Assembly: GCF_030158815.1 (NCBI RefSeq)
Contig: NZ_BPFZ01000004.1
Coordinates: 62,001 to 126,000 of the forward strand
Direction: 5' to 3'
From: Candidatus Phycosocius spiralis
GTDB lineage: Bacteria; Pseudomonadota; Alphaproteobacteria; Caulobacterales; Aquidulcibacteraceae
Length of the DNA stretch: 64,000 nucleotides
The notes beneath the pieces were generated by a model, which saw only the letters and a list, made by a program, of their open reading frames with translations, had not been told where the DNA came from and searched no databases. Both the position numbers and the translations under genes were made by a program. This document shows positions 28,460 through 38,571 of the stretch, piece by piece. Numbering within the stretch: the stretch's first letter is position 1; each line of letters opens with the position of its first letter.

Positions 28460-28909
28460 ATGAAAAAGCAACTCATGCATCTAAGCAGACGTAGGCTTGG
28501 TCAGGTCGCGTTAGGCGTCGCGATAGGAGGGGGTTGGGACTTGTCACTTTGGGTAAATGTGTATGCGGCCGAAAAGGCTGAGCCCAAGGGTACAGGAAAT
28601 GATTCAGGGTTTTTGGGGCTAAGTCAAATCACATCTAATGTGATGCAGAAATACCGTTTTGTCGCGGTGCTCCAAGTTCAACTTGCAATTGTGGTTGCTG
28701 AATTTGCTAAGCGCGATAAAGCACAGGCAAGCATGCCGATTTTGCAGGCCGAATGGCGCGGCACCACCCAAGATTTCGCCAATAGATTCATCATTCCAGG
28801 TCGTGTTCCAGATGCTGTAATATTGGGACAAAAATTGCAAGCTAAAACCGATGCGGTCTTGGGTGCAGGTGTTGCACGTCTAGTCTTATTGTCTGTGATT
28901 TTGCGATAG
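28460..28909 (+). CDS. Small protein with Tat-like signal, unknown function
   Basis: A 149-aa ORF starting at the ATG at 28460 (an in-frame ATG also lies 11 codons upstream). The N-terminus LSRRRLGQVALGVAIGGG resembles a twin-arginine signal, followed by VYAAEKAEPKG where cleavage could occur. The remainder is helical and ends without a clear motif. The FLGLSQITS stretch recalls the small subunits of FAD-linked sorbitol-type dehydrogenases, but the match is weak and no large subunit is adjacent. Flanking DNA is AT-richer. It may be an exported remnant. Confidence 0.5.
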   Translation: MKKQLMHLSRRRLGQVALGVAIGGGWDLSLWVNVYAAEKAEPKGTGNDSGFLGLSQITSNVMQKYRFVAVLQVQLAIVVAEFAKRDKAQASMPILQAEWRGTTQDFANRFIIPGRVPDAVILGQKLQAKTDAVLGAGVARLVLLSVILR

Positions 28910-28981
28910 GGTGATTTTAGTTTAAGCGCACAATTACTAGATAAAATCATAAAATCAATTGTTTAGATCATAGTTTTGCCA

Positions 28982-29758
28982 CTACATGGCTGAAATGCCG
29001 CCATCAACTTTGAGTTCTGCCCCCGTTACAAATTTGCTTTCGTCGCTGGCTAAATACACGGCGGCATAGGCCACATCGTCAGGCTCCCCGATATGGCCTA
29101 AAGGGATCTGACGGGCGAGCTTGGTGTGGGCCTCTTCCTGTGAGGCTATCGCGCCTGCAATACCATTTAGGATTGGTGTGTTGATAAAGGACGGATGGAT
29201 AGAGTTGCAGCGGAAGCCAGGGACTTTGCGGGCGCAATGTAAGGCCACGGATTTGGTCAACAACCAAACCGCTGCTTTGGCGGCATTATAGGCTGCATAA
29301 TTGGAGGCGGCGATCAGACCAGCGATGGAAGATATGTTGACAATGGCACCTGGACCATGCGGCCTCATCACACCCAGAGCATATTTGCAACCCAGAAACA
29401 CCGAATCCACATCGACCGACATTACCTTTTTCCAAGTATCATAGCTTTCTGACTCAACCGATCCCAAGCTGCCGATACCCGCATTATTGACTAAGACATT
29501 GAGACCACCCATCGCCTTGTCTGCCAGATGGACGATCTCAATCCATTGCGCTTCCGAGCATACATCGTGCTGCAAGGCGGTTGCCTGACCAGGATAAACC
29601 GAGTTGATTGCCGCCGCACTTGCTTGCGCGCCCTCGCCATTGAGATCGGTGACCACCACGTGCGCGCCCTCTTTGGCATACATTGTCGCAATCGCCGAGC
29701 CAAGCCCTTGAGCGCCGCCTGTGATCAGCGCCTTTTTACCAACCATTCGTCCTGTCAT
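28982..29758 (-). CDS. Short-chain dehydrogenase/reductase
   Basis: A 258-aa classical SDR with the cofactor motif TGGAQGLGSAIA near residue 14, NNAG near 91, the catalytic Ser in NISSIAG and Tyr/Lys in YAAYNAAK. The sequence resembles cyclohexanol or hydroxysteroid dehydrogenases, but the substrate is uncertain. I chose the ATG at 29758 because AGAGGG lies 9 bases upstream; an ATG 6 bases earlier is too close to it. It is 17 bases after the TetR gene, probably its target operon. Confidence 0.9.
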   Translation of the reverse strand: MTGRMVGKKALITGGAQGLGSAIATMYAKEGAHVVVTDLNGEGAQASAAAINSVYPGQATALQHDVCSEAQWIEIVHLADKAMGGLNVLVNNAGIGSLGSVESESYDTWKKVMSVDVDSVFLGCKYALGVMRPHGPGAIVNISSIAGLIAASNYAAYNAAKAAVWLLTKSVALHCARKVPGFRCNSIHPSFINTPILNGIAGAIASQEEAHTKLARQIPLGHIGEPDDVAYAAVYLASDESKFVTGAELKVDGGISAM

Positions 29759-29775
29759 GGTCATTTTCCCTCTTG

Positions 29776-30318
29776 TCATGATTGGTGGCATAAGCTGCCC
29801 CAGATTGCGCTTCCTAGTCGATCTAAGCTTTGAGCTGAACACTGACGGTTACGCAAGAGCGCCGAGATTGGGCCCCAAATCAGCGCTGCTAATTCTTCGC
29901 TGTTGAACGACCCAAACACCCCCAAAGCACGACCGTCACGAGCAAAGACTGCACTTGCCCTCATGAAAGCGCTGGAGGCAGGCATGGGTGACCTTGCCAA
30001 AAAGGCGGCAATATCTGGCTCTTCCAGCGCAAAAGAAGTTAAACGCGACCACATCAGATTATAGCGTTCCAGCAAACTTAGCCGGGCTGGAAAAGGGGCA
30101 AAAAGCGCGGCCTCAAATAAAGCGCGAGCTCTTTGATGCAAAAGTTTAGCTAAAAAGGTTTTAGATGGGGCGATGCGATAGAGTGTGCCCACCGCACAGT
30201 CGGCCGCTTGAGCAAGAGTGGGCATGGAGATACTGTCCAGCGTGTCGCCTAGGCTAGTCGCGGCCCGTAATAGTCTATCCTCAATGTCTTCAATAGGGCG
30301 TGGAGATCGCCGCTTCAA
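29776..30318 (-). CDS. TetR-family transcriptional regulator
   Basis: A 180-aa DNA-binding protein with a TetR-like N-terminal helix-turn-helix (MPTLAQAADCAVGTLYRIAPSKTFL, residues about 32-56) and a helical C-terminal ligand domain. The recognition helix is VGTLYRIAPSK, like the common VGTLYRHFPSK. It lies immediately upstream of the SDR gene in the same direction and probably regulates it. Confidence 0.82.
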   Translation of the reverse strand: MKRRSPRPIEDIEDRLLRAATSLGDTLDSISMPTLAQAADCAVGTLYRIAPSKTFLAKLLHQRARALFEAALFAPFPARLSLLERYNLMWSRLTSFALEEPDIAAFLARSPMPASSAFMRASAVFARDGRALGVFGSFNSEELAALIWGPISALLRNRQCSAQSLDRLGSAIWGSLCHQS

Positions 30319-30370
30319 AGGATACTCCCATCAATGAATTTTTATTCAATGAATTGGTTTGCTCAAGACT

Positions 30371-31012
30371 TCAAGCCTGTGTACGCAGTAGCATCAGGGC
30401 TGCGGTACTTAAAAGCACCAACCCCACTATGGCACCAAAGCCGCGCGCGAAGCGGGGTTCGCTAAAGCGGACAGCCAAGAGCCCACCCATCAAGGCATAG
30501 ATGGACATTGCTAGCACGTCAAAGGTCAAGGTGGCGGCTGCGAACATCACAAGCTGGGGAATGATCGGCTTAGCCTGATCGACAAAAGGCGGCAGCACGG
30601 CGGTAAAAAACACAAGTGCCTTTGGGTTGGAAAACTGCACGATAAAGCCGTCCTTCAGTGGATTGCGGCCAGCGCCTTGTCCGGTGAGATTAAAGCCCTG
30701 CATCTGTGGGTCCAGGGCACTGCGGACCGCCTTAAAGCCGAGCCAGGCGAGATAAAGGCCACCCGCGATGGCCAGAAACGCAAACGCAGCTGGAAAGAGT
30801 TTTTTCAAAATGCCAAGACCCAAGGCAGCGCAGACAAACCAAAGTAATGAAGCAATATTCATTCCGAGAACACTTACCAGACCTGCACGTGGCCCACTGG
30901 CCAGTCCCGTGGCAAGGGCAAAGAGATTAGCAGGCCCGGGGGAGACTGCCATGCCAGCCATGATCAGGAGAAAAGAACCGTAAATATGGGGATCAATCGG
31001 CCAATGCAGCAT
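30371..31012 (-). CDS. LysE/RhtB family amino acid exporter
   Basis: A 213-aa inner-membrane protein with about six segments. The N-terminus has AGMAVSPGPANLFALATGLASGPRAGL, the LysE/RhtB signature, and GRNPLKDGFIVQFSNPKALVFFTAVLPPF follows. Members export amino acids such as homoserine or lysine. Its ATG overlaps the mpl stop (TGATG), so the two genes are cotranscribed, though the link to peptidoglycan recycling is unclear. Confidence 0.9.
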   Translation of the reverse strand: MLHWPIDPHIYGSFLLIMAGMAVSPGPANLFALATGLASGPRAGLVSVLGMNIASLLWFVCAALGLGILKKLFPAAFAFLAIAGGLYLAWLGFKAVRSALDPQMQGFNLTGQGAGRNPLKDGFIVQFSNPKALVFFTAVLPPFVDQAKPIIPQLVMFAAATLTFDVLAMSIYALMGGLLAVRFSEPRFARGFGAIVGLVLLSTAALMLLRTQA

Positions 31013-32424
31013 CAGTCCAAATCTTTTGTACCAAAGTGTGCATCCAGCATAGGTGGTAGGTGATCGGCGAGGCCTGCTAGGGGACCTGAAGATAAAAACA
31101 AAATAACTTCATTACCCTTTAAACCTTGGGTAAAATCCTTAGAAAAGGCTTGTGTATCCACAATACCTGAAGCCATGATCCCGTTTGCCCGCACGCGCGC
31201 AAGAATTTGATCTAAGCTGAGTTGCGAGGAGCTGTTGTCGCCAATCTTGGGCGGCGGCAGGATAAAGATATGGTCGCAGCCCTCAAACACCGTGTCATAC
31301 CAGGTGATTGCGCTTGGATCACGCCAAGAAAAAGTATGGGGCTCGAATATGACTTGAATAGGTTGATTGGGAAAATGCAGTTTGACGGCCTCAATCGCAG
31401 AGCGTGCTTTTTCGTATGATGATCCAAAGCCTTCGTAAACGGGAACAATTGAACTTTTGGTCTTTTTGTCTAACCGTCTGGCGACGCCACGAAACGCTTT
31501 CACGCCACTTTGGAGTTCGGCCTGCGTCACAAGCCCGCGCTCCAGCAAAAAGGCGCACCCGCCTATAAGGTTTTCAATGTTGTGAAGGCCCAGAAGTTCG
31601 GTTTTCAACTTGATTTTTTCGCCGTTTGGCCGACACAAAGAAAAGTGAGTGATCGGGCCGATCTGGATATCAGCAGCATAATAGCCAGGATTAGGTGCCA
31701 AGCCGTACCAGGTGGCTGCTTTGTCCCCGATCAGGCGGCGGACCGGCTCATAAGCGTAACAAGCTAAAAGGAGGCCTGTTGGCTTAGCTCTATTGATCAG
31801 CCTCTGAAACGGTGCTTCATACTCCGCCATGGTCGGAAACATATTGATGTGATCGTGCACGATTGAGCTGATCAAGACGTGGGCGGGCTCATATAGTTCA
31901 AATTTAGATCGATGATCTTCAAGGCTTATCACATATTCGTCGCCCTCCACTACAAAGAGGGGATCCAATCCCGCATGGCCGGTTTCGGGCAAATCCAGAG
32001 GGATTGCGCCAATGAACCAGCCGGGATCCTTGCCTGCATGTACCAGTAGAAAGGCGATGAGGGCGGTAAGCGAGCTTTTGCCGAAACTCCCTGCCACGAT
32101 CAGATTTTCGCGCGTTTTTGTGATTTCACCCAGATAGGTGGCAAAATTGTAGCAGGGCACGCCGCGTGCCATCAGCTCTTTGAATTCCGGGTTTGTGGCT
32201 AAACGCAGCTTGGCCGAAGTGCCGATGATGGCGGCATCAATGTGATCAGGCAGGCTCTTGGCATCAAATCCTGTTTTGTAGGCAATCCCAGCTTTGTCCA
32301 AATAGGATGAAATGGGGGGAAAGACTCCATCATCAGAGCCCGATACTTCGTGACCTTGGGACTGAAGCAAGCACGCCAATGCGCTCATGCCCGCGCCTGC
32401 AATGCCCAGAAAATATATATGCAT
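31012..32424 (-). CDS. mpl: UDP-N-acetylmuramate:murein-tripeptide ligase (peptidoglycan recycling)
   Basis: A 470-aa cytosolic Mur-ligase family enzyme. It rejoins recycled L-Ala-gamma-D-Glu-meso-DAP to UDP-MurNAc. The opening MHIYFLGIAGAGMSALACLLQSQGHEVSGSD is that of Mpl/MurC, the ATP loop is VAGSFGKSSLTALIAF, and the central domain has HDHINMFPTMAEYEAPF. Length and N-terminus fit Mpl better than MurC. Confidence 0.93.
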   Translation of the reverse strand: MHIYFLGIAGAGMSALACLLQSQGHEVSGSDDGVFPPISSYLDKAGIAYKTGFDAKSLPDHIDAAIIGTSAKLRLATNPEFKELMARGVPCYNFATYLGEITKTRENLIVAGSFGKSSLTALIAFLLVHAGKDPGWFIGAIPLDLPETGHAGLDPLFVVEGDEYVISLEDHRSKFELYEPAHVLISSIVHDHINMFPTMAEYEAPFQRLINRAKPTGLLLACYAYEPVRRLIGDKAATWYGLAPNPGYYAADIQIGPITHFSLCRPNGEKIKLKTELLGLHNIENLIGGCAFLLERGLVTQAELQSGVKAFRGVARRLDKKTKSSIVPVYEGFGSSYEKARSAIEAVKLHFPNQPIQVIFEPHTFSWRDPSAITWYDTVFEGCDHIFILPPPKIGDNSSSQLSLDQILARVRANGIMASGIVDTQAFSKDFTQGLKGNEVILFLSSGPLAGLADHLPPMLDAHFGTKDLD

Positions 32425-32535
32425 CGTGCCCCTTTATCGTGCGATTCTTGATCCGTCACGGGCCTTAGTGTGCGCGACTCCAGTTGCCACTTCTGTGTGT
32501 GCTTGTTTCGCACATGTTTAAGCTTAGGCTAAGAT

Positions 32536-33237
32536 ATGTTCATGCCGTTTGCTGTTTCCATTATTACTTTAACCCCAGCTGCTTGGCCCGGCGCGCTTGG
32601 GGTATCCCTTGTGGGTGGCGGACTGGCCTCTGGGGTGTGGACTTTGGATGTTGTGGATCTGCGTCGATTTGGCATCGGAAAGCATCAGCAAGTCGATGAT
32701 ACACCAGCTGGCGGTGGTGCTGGCATGGTGATTAAGCCCGATGTTGCGGCGCGCGCCCTTGATGATGTCCCCGCAGACAAACGCCCTTTGATTTATCTGA
32801 CTCCACGCGGAAAGCCCCTTGCCCAAAAGCGTGTGCGTGAACTTTCACAAGGCCCTGGTATGGTGCTTTTTTGTGGCCGTTTTGAGGGTTTGGACGAGCG
32901 TGTGATTACCGAGCGCGCCTTAGAAGAAATCAGCGTCGGTGACATTATACTTACTGGGGGTGATTTGCCTGCCCAAATGCTTGTAGAGGCCTGCGTTCGT
33001 CTGTTGCCTAGCTTGGTGGGTAATGAGGCAAGTCTTGGCGAAGAAAGCTTTGAGGCGGGCCTATTAGAGCACCCTTTATACACACGGCCCCGCGAATTTG
33101 AGGGCCAAGCGATTCCAGAGGTTTTGCTGTCGGGGGATCATGCCAAGATCGCCGCGTGGAAAAAAAGCCAATCTCTGGCTACCACTCAGGCGCGACGACC
33201 CGACCTTTGGGCAGTTTATAAGGGTGACAAAGACTGA
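32536..33237 (+). CDS. trmD: tRNA (guanine37-N1)-methyltransferase
   Basis: A 233-aa SPOUT-class enzyme that methylates G37 of tRNAs to prevent frameshifting. The knotted SAM site is visible as YLTPRGKPLAQ, LFCGRFEGLDERV and SVGDIILTGGDLPAQMLVEA. HPLYTRPREFEGQAIPEVLLSGDH matches the C-terminal tRNA-binding region. An ATG 6 bases downstream is an alternative start. rimM and rpsP, usual upstream partners, are not here; rplS follows. Confidence 0.95.
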   Translation: MFMPFAVSIITLTPAAWPGALGVSLVGGGLASGVWTLDVVDLRRFGIGKHQQVDDTPAGGGAGMVIKPDVAARALDDVPADKRPLIYLTPRGKPLAQKRVRELSQGPGMVLFCGRFEGLDERVITERALEEISVGDIILTGGDLPAQMLVEACVRLLPSLVGNEASLGEESFEAGLLEHPLYTRPREFEGQAIPEVLLSGDHAKIAAWKKSQSLATTQARRPDLWAVYKGDKD

Positions 33238-33364
33238 TCCTTCGTATAAAGGCGCGTCTTCTTTCAACCTCAAAGTTCTCTTTGACAAAAAAAATGCCGC
33301 GGCCTTCTTGAGCTTTTGATCTAGTTTCAAGGTCTTAAGTGGGAATCGTGCAAGGTGAGCTGAC

Positions 33365-33742
33365 ATGAATATCATCGAAACACTCGATGCCGAAGAGGTG
33401 CTTCGCGTCTCTGAAGGCAAAGCAATCCCAGAATTTTCGCCAGGTGACACCCTGCGCGTCAATGTGAAGATCAAAGAAGGCGATCGTGAACGCGTTCAGG
33501 CCTATGAGGGTGTATGCATCGCCCGCGCAGGTGGCGGTATCAATGCCAATTTCACCGTTCGCAAAATCTCCTTTGGCGAAGGCGTGGAGCGCGTTTTCCC
33601 GCTGCATTCCCCCAATGTGGCTTCAATCGTTGTGGTACGTAAAGGTAAGGTTCGCCGCGCAAAGCTCTATTATCTGCGCGATCGCCGCGGTAAGTCCGCA
33701 CGCATCGCCGAACGCACAGACGGTCGCGGCTTTTCTGACTAA
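33365..33742 (+). CDS. rplS: 50S ribosomal protein L19
   Basis: A 125-aa ribosomal protein at the 30S-50S interface. [31 protein letters not shown], the [14 protein letters not shown] stretch and [18 protein letters not shown] are the standard L19 blocks. It lies 127 bases downstream of trmD with an AAGGTGAG ribosome site, the usual trmD-rplS order. Confidence 0.98.
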   Translation: MNIIETLDAEEVLRVSEGKAIPEFSPGDTLRVNVKIKEGDRERVQAYEGVCIARAGGGINANFTVRKISFGEGVERVFPLHSPNVASIVVVRKGKVRRAKLYYLRDRRGKSARIAERTDGRGFSD

Positions 33743-34089
33743 GCTTAAGGCGAGTTACAAGATGAATAGGAAGGCTCAGGCATTTAGTCGCCGTTTTTAT
33801 CTCTGCTGAATGAAGTTTCATTCGCTGTGTTGGAATGCAAATAAGCTATAGCCGATTGACGTTAGACTGATTCCATGTGGGTAGCCTCTAACCTTGACAG
33901 CCTGAGGTAACGCCTTCCCTAACTCAATACCCAACGTCATCCTGATGGGGTGATAGTGCGTGCCGTTCTCCCTCATAAGATTAAACAGAATGGTGACCCA
34001 ATTGGTCGGCTAACTTGGCGGCTAAGTCCTAGGAGTCACATCATCTTAGGTACAATGTCGACAAGTTTTGACCAAATATGTGAGCTGAA
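33743..34089. other. Intergenic stretch between rplS and hslU
   Basis: About 350 bases between convergent genes. I find no convincing ORF, tRNA or T-tailed terminator. GAATGAAGTTTCATTC at 33808-33823 is a 7-bp inverted repeat with a 2-base gap and no T tract. Nothing else stands out. Confidence 0.5.
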
Positions 34090-35388
34090 TTACAGCACAA
34101 ATCGGCTTAAATCTGAGTTTTTCGACAAACCTTCTACCTTTTCTCGCACATAAGCCCCAGTAATTTCAATGGTTTCACCTCCACGGTCGGTAGCATGAAA
34201 GCTGATATCATCCAGCACGCGCTCAAGGACCGTCTGGAGGCGGCGTGCACCGATATTTTCGACGCTTGTATTGACCCCAACCGCGACATCGGCGATCGCA
34301 TCGATGGCATCGTCCGTGAATATCAAGTTCACACCTTCAGTGTCCATCAAGCCAATATATTGCTTAACGAGGCTGGCTTCAGGTTCGGTCAAAATTCGGC
34401 GGAAATCATCGCGCGTGAGGGCTTGAAGTTCGACGCGAATGGGTAGGCGACCTTGCAATTCAGGTAGGAGGTCAGATGGCTTAGCAACGTGAAAGGCACC
34501 AGATGCAATGAACAATATAAAGTTGGTTTTAATCGCGCCATGCTTGGTTGATACGGTTGTGCCTTCGATCAGAGGCAATAAATCGCGCTGTACTCCTTCG
34601 CGGCTGACATCTGCACCCTGGCGTTCAGCGCGGGCGCAGATTTTGTCGACTTCATCGATAAACACAACGCCCTCGGTTTCCGCCAGATAGAGAGCTTCCT
34701 GGGTCATGGAATCTTTGTCGAGTAGTTTATCACTCTCTTCGGTAACCAAAGGTTCATAGGCTTCCGCCACTGTGGTTTTGCGGGTGCGCTTTTTTGCACC
34801 CGATAGGCTTTGTAACATCGCGCCAAGGTCAACCATGCCCCCCGGAGCACCTGGAAAGTCCATCATCGCTGTAGTGGGCGAAGTGAGTTCAAAATCGAGC
34901 TCGATCTCCTTGGTCGCCAATAGTCCCTCACGAAGCTTTTTGCGAAAAACTTCACGTGTACCCTGACTAGCCCCCTGACCAACCAATGCATCCAGCACGC
35001 GGTCTTCGGCAAGGCTTTCAGCTTTTGCACGAACGTCCTTGCGCCGGCGATCACGAACCAGATGGATCGCAGCTTCAACCAAGTCGCGAATGATTTGGTC
35101 CACATCACGTCCAACATAGCCAACTTCTGTAAATTTGGTGGCTTCTACTTTGACAAAGGGTGCGCCGGCAAGTTTTGCTAATCGACGTGCAATTTCTGTC
35201 TTTCCCACACCTGTGGGTCCGATCATCAATATGTTTTTGGGCGTCGTTTCATCGCGCAGACGTTCGGGCAGGCGCTTTCGTCGCCAACGATTTCTAAGTG
35301 CAATTGCCACTGCGCGTTTGGCATCGTTTTGGCCAATGACATGACGATCCAATTCAGATACTATTTCGCGGGGAGAAAGATCGGTCAT
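34090..35388 (-). CDS. hslU: ATP-dependent protease ATPase subunit HslU
   Basis: A 432-aa AAA+ unfoldase that feeds proteins to HslV. The Walker A is [15 protein letters not shown] near residue 59, Walker B is [11 protein letters not shown], the pore loop follows DRRRKDV-type helices of the I-domain (residues about 110-240), and the C-terminus ends DLSRFVL as needed for HslV activation. It overlaps hslV by 4 bases. Confidence 0.97.
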   Translation of the reverse strand: MTDLSPREIVSELDRHVIGQNDAKRAVAIALRNRWRRKRLPERLRDETTPKNILMIGPTGVGKTEIARRLAKLAGAPFVKVEATKFTEVGYVGRDVDQIIRDLVEAAIHLVRDRRRKDVRAKAESLAEDRVLDALVGQGASQGTREVFRKKLREGLLATKEIELDFELTSPTTAMMDFPGAPGGMVDLGAMLQSLSGAKKRTRKTTVAEAYEPLVTEESDKLLDKDSMTQEALYLAETEGVVFIDEVDKICARAERQGADVSREGVQRDLLPLIEGTTVSTKHGAIKTNFILFIASGAFHVAKPSDLLPELQGRLPIRVELQALTRDDFRRILTEPEASLVKQYIGLMDTEGVNLIFTDDAIDAIADVAVGVNTSVENIGARRLQTVLERVLDDISFHATDRGGETIEITGAYVREKVEGLSKNSDLSRFVL

Positions 35389-35951
35389 GGGGTTGGGACC
35401 AATTGTTCAAGGGTCAAATGAGCATTGGTGAAAACGCACATGTCGGCTGCGATCGACATGGCTTTGCGGGCAATCGTTTCCGCATCCAAATCTTGCTCGT
35501 AAAGTGCGCGAGCAGCGGCGAGAGCATAGCCACCACCAGAGCCAATGGCTGCAACTGGGTGATCGGGCTCTAATACGTCTCCAGTTCCAGTGAGAACATA
35601 GGTGCCTTCCAAATCGGCACAGATTAACATGGCTTCAAGGCGGCGTAGGTATCGGTCCGTCCGCCAATCCTTGGCCAATTCAACACTTGCCCGCAACAAT
35701 TGGCCTGGAAAACGCTCTAATTTTGCTTCAAGTCGCTCAAACAAGGTAAACGCATCAGCGGTGGCCCCAGCGAATCCTGTCAGGACACTACCCCCTGCAA
35801 GCGTCCGTACCTTACGTGCGCCATGCTTCATCACGGTATTGCCGATCGAGACTTGTCCATCGCCAACCACCACGACATGCCCATTCTTTCGTACCGCCAA
35901 AATGGTTGTACCGCGCCAGTTGGCACTTAGACGTTCAAAATCGCTCATCAT
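35385..35951 (-). CDS. hslV: ATP-dependent protease peptidase subunit HslV
   Basis: A 188-aa threonine peptidase of the proteasome-like family. The catalytic Thr would be in [12 protein letters not shown] after removal of the leader, near residue 15. Conserved [20 protein letters not shown] and [13 protein letters not shown] follow. The gene precedes hslU with ATGA overlap. Confidence 0.97.
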   Translation of the reverse strand: MMSDFERLSANWRGTTILAVRKNGHVVVVGDGQVSIGNTVMKHGARKVRTLAGGSVLTGFAGATADAFTLFERLEAKLERFPGQLLRASVELAKDWRTDRYLRRLEAMLICADLEGTYVLTGTGDVLEPDHPVAAIGSGGGYALAAARALYEQDLDAETIARKAMSIAADMCVFTNAHLTLEQLVPTP

Positions 35952-35997
35952 TTAGGTATGGCGTCTGTTTCAGATAACTTCAAGGCGCGGACTTGCC

Positions 35998-37749
35998 TTA
36001 ATTGGAGGAATGATGTTCGTGCGAAGCGAGCTGTAAGAAGGATTCGTCCATCCTGACTGCCCAAGTACGGGCATGTGCCTCAAAGGCGTCAGAAGCCATA
36101 GGCGCGCCGAATAAGAATCCTTGACCCAGGGTTGCACCACGGGTTTTTAAGAAGGCGGCCTGCTCGTGGGTCTCAACCCCTTCTGCCACGGTTTCGTAAT
36201 TGAGCCCACCTGCCATAGCAATGATTGTTTCAATCATGGTAGGGGCATTACCATCTTTGCCAAGTGCCGTGACAAAGCTTTGGTCAATTTTGAATATATC
36301 GAACGGCATGCGCGTAAGGGCGGCCAAATTGGAATAACCAGTACCAAAATCATCAATTGCGATCCGCACGCCCTTTTGACGAAGAGGTTCTAACAAGCGA
36401 ATGACACGCTCTGGATTGCTCATGGCGATTGATTCGGTAATTTCCAGCTCAAACAAGGATGCTGGAAGTCCGGTTTCAGCCAAGATATGGAGAACTTTGG
36501 CCGTGAAAGTGTCTTCACTAAACTGCATCGCTGATACATTAACGGCTACCCGAACGGCAATCCCGCGGCGCAACCAACCAGCCGCTTTTTTCGCAGCATC
36601 ACGCATGATATAATCGCCAAGGGGCATAATTAGGCCAGTTTCTTCAGCCGCTTCTATGAATTTATATGGCGAGATTAAGCCATGGGTCGGGTGGTTCCAA
36701 CGCACCAAAGCTTCACAGCCATGGATGCGGCCACTATCAAGATCGACCTTAGGCTGAAAAAAAGTAATGAATTGACCTTGTTCAATTCCAGCACGGATGT
36801 CACTTTCAAGCACTAATTTTTCCAAGGCGCGTTGGTTCATATTGCGGGTAAAAAACACACAGCGATTGGGCCCGTCTGTACGCGCATGACTAAGGGCTAA
36901 ATCCGCTGAACGCAGGATCTCCGTACCACTCTCACCATCTTGGGGAAAAATCGCAATCCCAGCACATGCCCCTAATACAATGCGATGAACACCAAGCTCA
37001 AAATGTTGGCGCAGGGCCGCCGCAACCAATTGCGCAAATCGACCTGCTTGGGTTGGTTCACGAATATCGGGCAATAAAACAGAAAATTCAGAAATCCCAG
37101 TTCTGGCTAATAGAGCTGGGCGCGTCAGGCTAGTTTGAAGCCTAACCATTCGGTCGGACGCCAGAACCGCAGCCGTTAGACGTTCAGCGACTTGTCCTAG
37201 CAATCCCTCGCCAGCGATTTGCCCCAATGTTTCTTGTACCCGGATAAATTTGTCGATATCAAAACATATAACAGCACCCACTAAATCATGGGCAGAATTG
37301 GATTTGAAAGCCTCTTCGGTTTCCAAGCGAAACCGTTCTCTGTTTGGTAATTCGGTTATGCTGTCTACAAACGCCAATTGTTGAATGCGCTTCATGGAGG
37401 TGTCTAAGCGGTACACCATGCGGTTAAGTGAGTTCGCTAGATGCTCCAATTCATCGCCGGATTGAACATTCACACGCTTATCAAGGCGCTGGAGATTGGT
37501 GTCCTGGGCGAATTGGGTCATTTCGACCAAGGTATGAGAGATGCGCGATACCAAGAAGAAAAAAATGGTTGATGCCAAGCATAGCGCAAGTATAGCCAAG
37601 CCAAGTGGCCAGGCCAATCTGGCTTCAAGGCCAAAGATGTACACCAACGCCAGACCCCCACATAGGGCACTAAGGCTACTCAAGGCTAAAAATGCCAGAG
37701 TTAGCTTCCCAGCAAGGGATTGTCTAAGATAATCGAGCCAGCTTCCCAC
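35998..37749 (-). CDS. HAMP-GGDEF-EAL protein with degenerate GGDEF site
   Basis: A 583-aa inner-membrane protein with two membrane segments near residues 15-40 and 47-68, a HAMP-like region, a GGDEF-type domain (about 125-300) and an EAL domain (about 320-570). The cyclase signature reads GISEF in place of GGDEF, so cyclase activity is doubtful. The phosphodiesterase domain looks intact: CEALVRWNHP, NVSAMQFSE, ELEITES, IDDFGTGYSNL, DIFKIDQSFV and ETVAEGVETHEQ. It probably degrades cyclic di-GMP. It is monocistronic. Confidence 0.9.
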   Translation of the reverse strand: MGSWLDYLRQSLAGKLTLAFLALSSLSALCGGLALVYIFGLEARLAWPLGLAILALCLASTIFFFLVSRISHTLVEMTQFAQDTNLQRLDKRVNVQSGDELEHLANSLNRMVYRLDTSMKRIQQLAFVDSITELPNRERFRLETEEAFKSNSAHDLVGAVICFDIDKFIRVQETLGQIAGEGLLGQVAERLTAAVLASDRMVRLQTSLTRPALLARTGISEFSVLLPDIREPTQAGRFAQLVAAALRQHFELGVHRIVLGACAGIAIFPQDGESGTEILRSADLALSHARTDGPNRCVFFTRNMNQRALEKLVLESDIRAGIEQGQFITFFQPKVDLDSGRIHGCEALVRWNHPTHGLISPYKFIEAAEETGLIMPLGDYIMRDAAKKAAGWLRRGIAVRVAVNVSAMQFSEDTFTAKVLHILAETGLPASLFELEITESIAMSNPERVIRLLEPLRQKGVRIAIDDFGTGYSNLAALTRMPFDIFKIDQSFVTALGKDGNAPTMIETIIAMAGGLNYETVAEGVETHEQAAFLKTRGATLGQGFLFGAPMASDAFEAHARTWAVRMDESFLQLASHEHHSSN

Positions 37750-37975
37750 TGATACACACGCCTACTGGGTCCGAACTTGGCCCTAAGGATAGCTGCAAGG
37801 CCAAACGATTATTCTTTTGCCATGATTAGATTGACGTCCGCTTAACCGAATGGTTACAAGGCCAAGGCAGTTGAAGGTCACACCTTGGTTTCCTTTACTA
37901 CGCCTTAGCATTATGGTGTGAGAGTTTAAGCTGACTTCAGCCCGCCTTAGACAAGCCCAAGTGAAAGGGAAGCTC

Positions 37976-38563
37976 GTGCGCACCGCCACCATTCATCGCA
38001 ACACCAAGGAAACCCAAATCTCGGTTACGGTGAATTTGGACGGCACTGGCTTGGCCCAAGTCTCAACGGGTATCGGCTTCTTCGATCATATGCTGGAAAG
38101 TTTCGCCAAGCATGCCATGATGGACATATCCGTGGACACAAAAGGTGATCTGCATATTGATATGCACCACACGGTGGAGGATACGGGCATTGTCATGGGC
38201 CAAGCGATCAAGGCGGCTTTGGGTGATTTTGCTGGCATCAAGCGGTTTGGTAGCGCCTATGTCCCTATGGATGAAACCCTAAGTCGGGCTTGTATTGACT
38301 TGGCAAACCGCCCTTATCTGGTTTGGCAGGTGGTGTTCGAGCGCCCTAAAGTCGGTGATATGGACACTGAATTGTTCAAGGAATGGTTCCATGCTTTTGC
38401 AAGCCATGGCGGTTTATGTTTGCATGTTGAGACTTTGTATGGACAAAACACCCACCATATCATCGAGAGTTGTTTTAAAGCTTTAGCGCGCGCCCTGCGT
38501 AGTGCGATTGAGATTGACCCCCGCCTTGGAGGTGGCTTGGCGTCAACGAAGGGTGTGCTGTAA
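37976..38563 (+). CDS. hisB: Imidazoleglycerol-phosphate dehydratase
   Basis: A 195-aa enzyme of histidine synthesis. It has the two metal-binding HHxxE-like blocks: [16 protein letters not shown] and [18 protein letters not shown], with GIGFFDHML near residue 42. I start at the GTG at 37976 ([13 protein letters not shown], typical for the family), with AAGGGAAG upstream, rather than the GTG 15 bases earlier. First of five his genes and GNAT in a row. Confidence 0.95.
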   Translation: MRTATIHRNTKETQISVTVNLDGTGLAQVSTGIGFFDHMLESFAKHAMMDISVDTKGDLHIDMHHTVEDTGIVMGQAIKAALGDFAGIKRFGSAYVPMDETLSRACIDLANRPYLVWQVVFERPKVGDMDTELFKEWFHAFASHGGLCLHVETLYGQNTHHIIESCFKALARALRSAIEIDPRLGGGLASTKGVL

Positions 38564-38571
38564 GCGACACA

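Noticed and set aside
28623-28640. Second repeat-like ORF inside the Tat-signal gene
   Set aside because: The minus-strand ORFs here are shadows of the plus-strand frame.
33808-33823. Terminator between rplS and hslU
   Set aside because: The inverted repeat is AT-rich, has almost no loop and no T tract.
33950-34153. 67-codon plus-strand ORF
   Set aside because: It runs into the hslU 3' end in the opposite direction and has no recognisable protein features.
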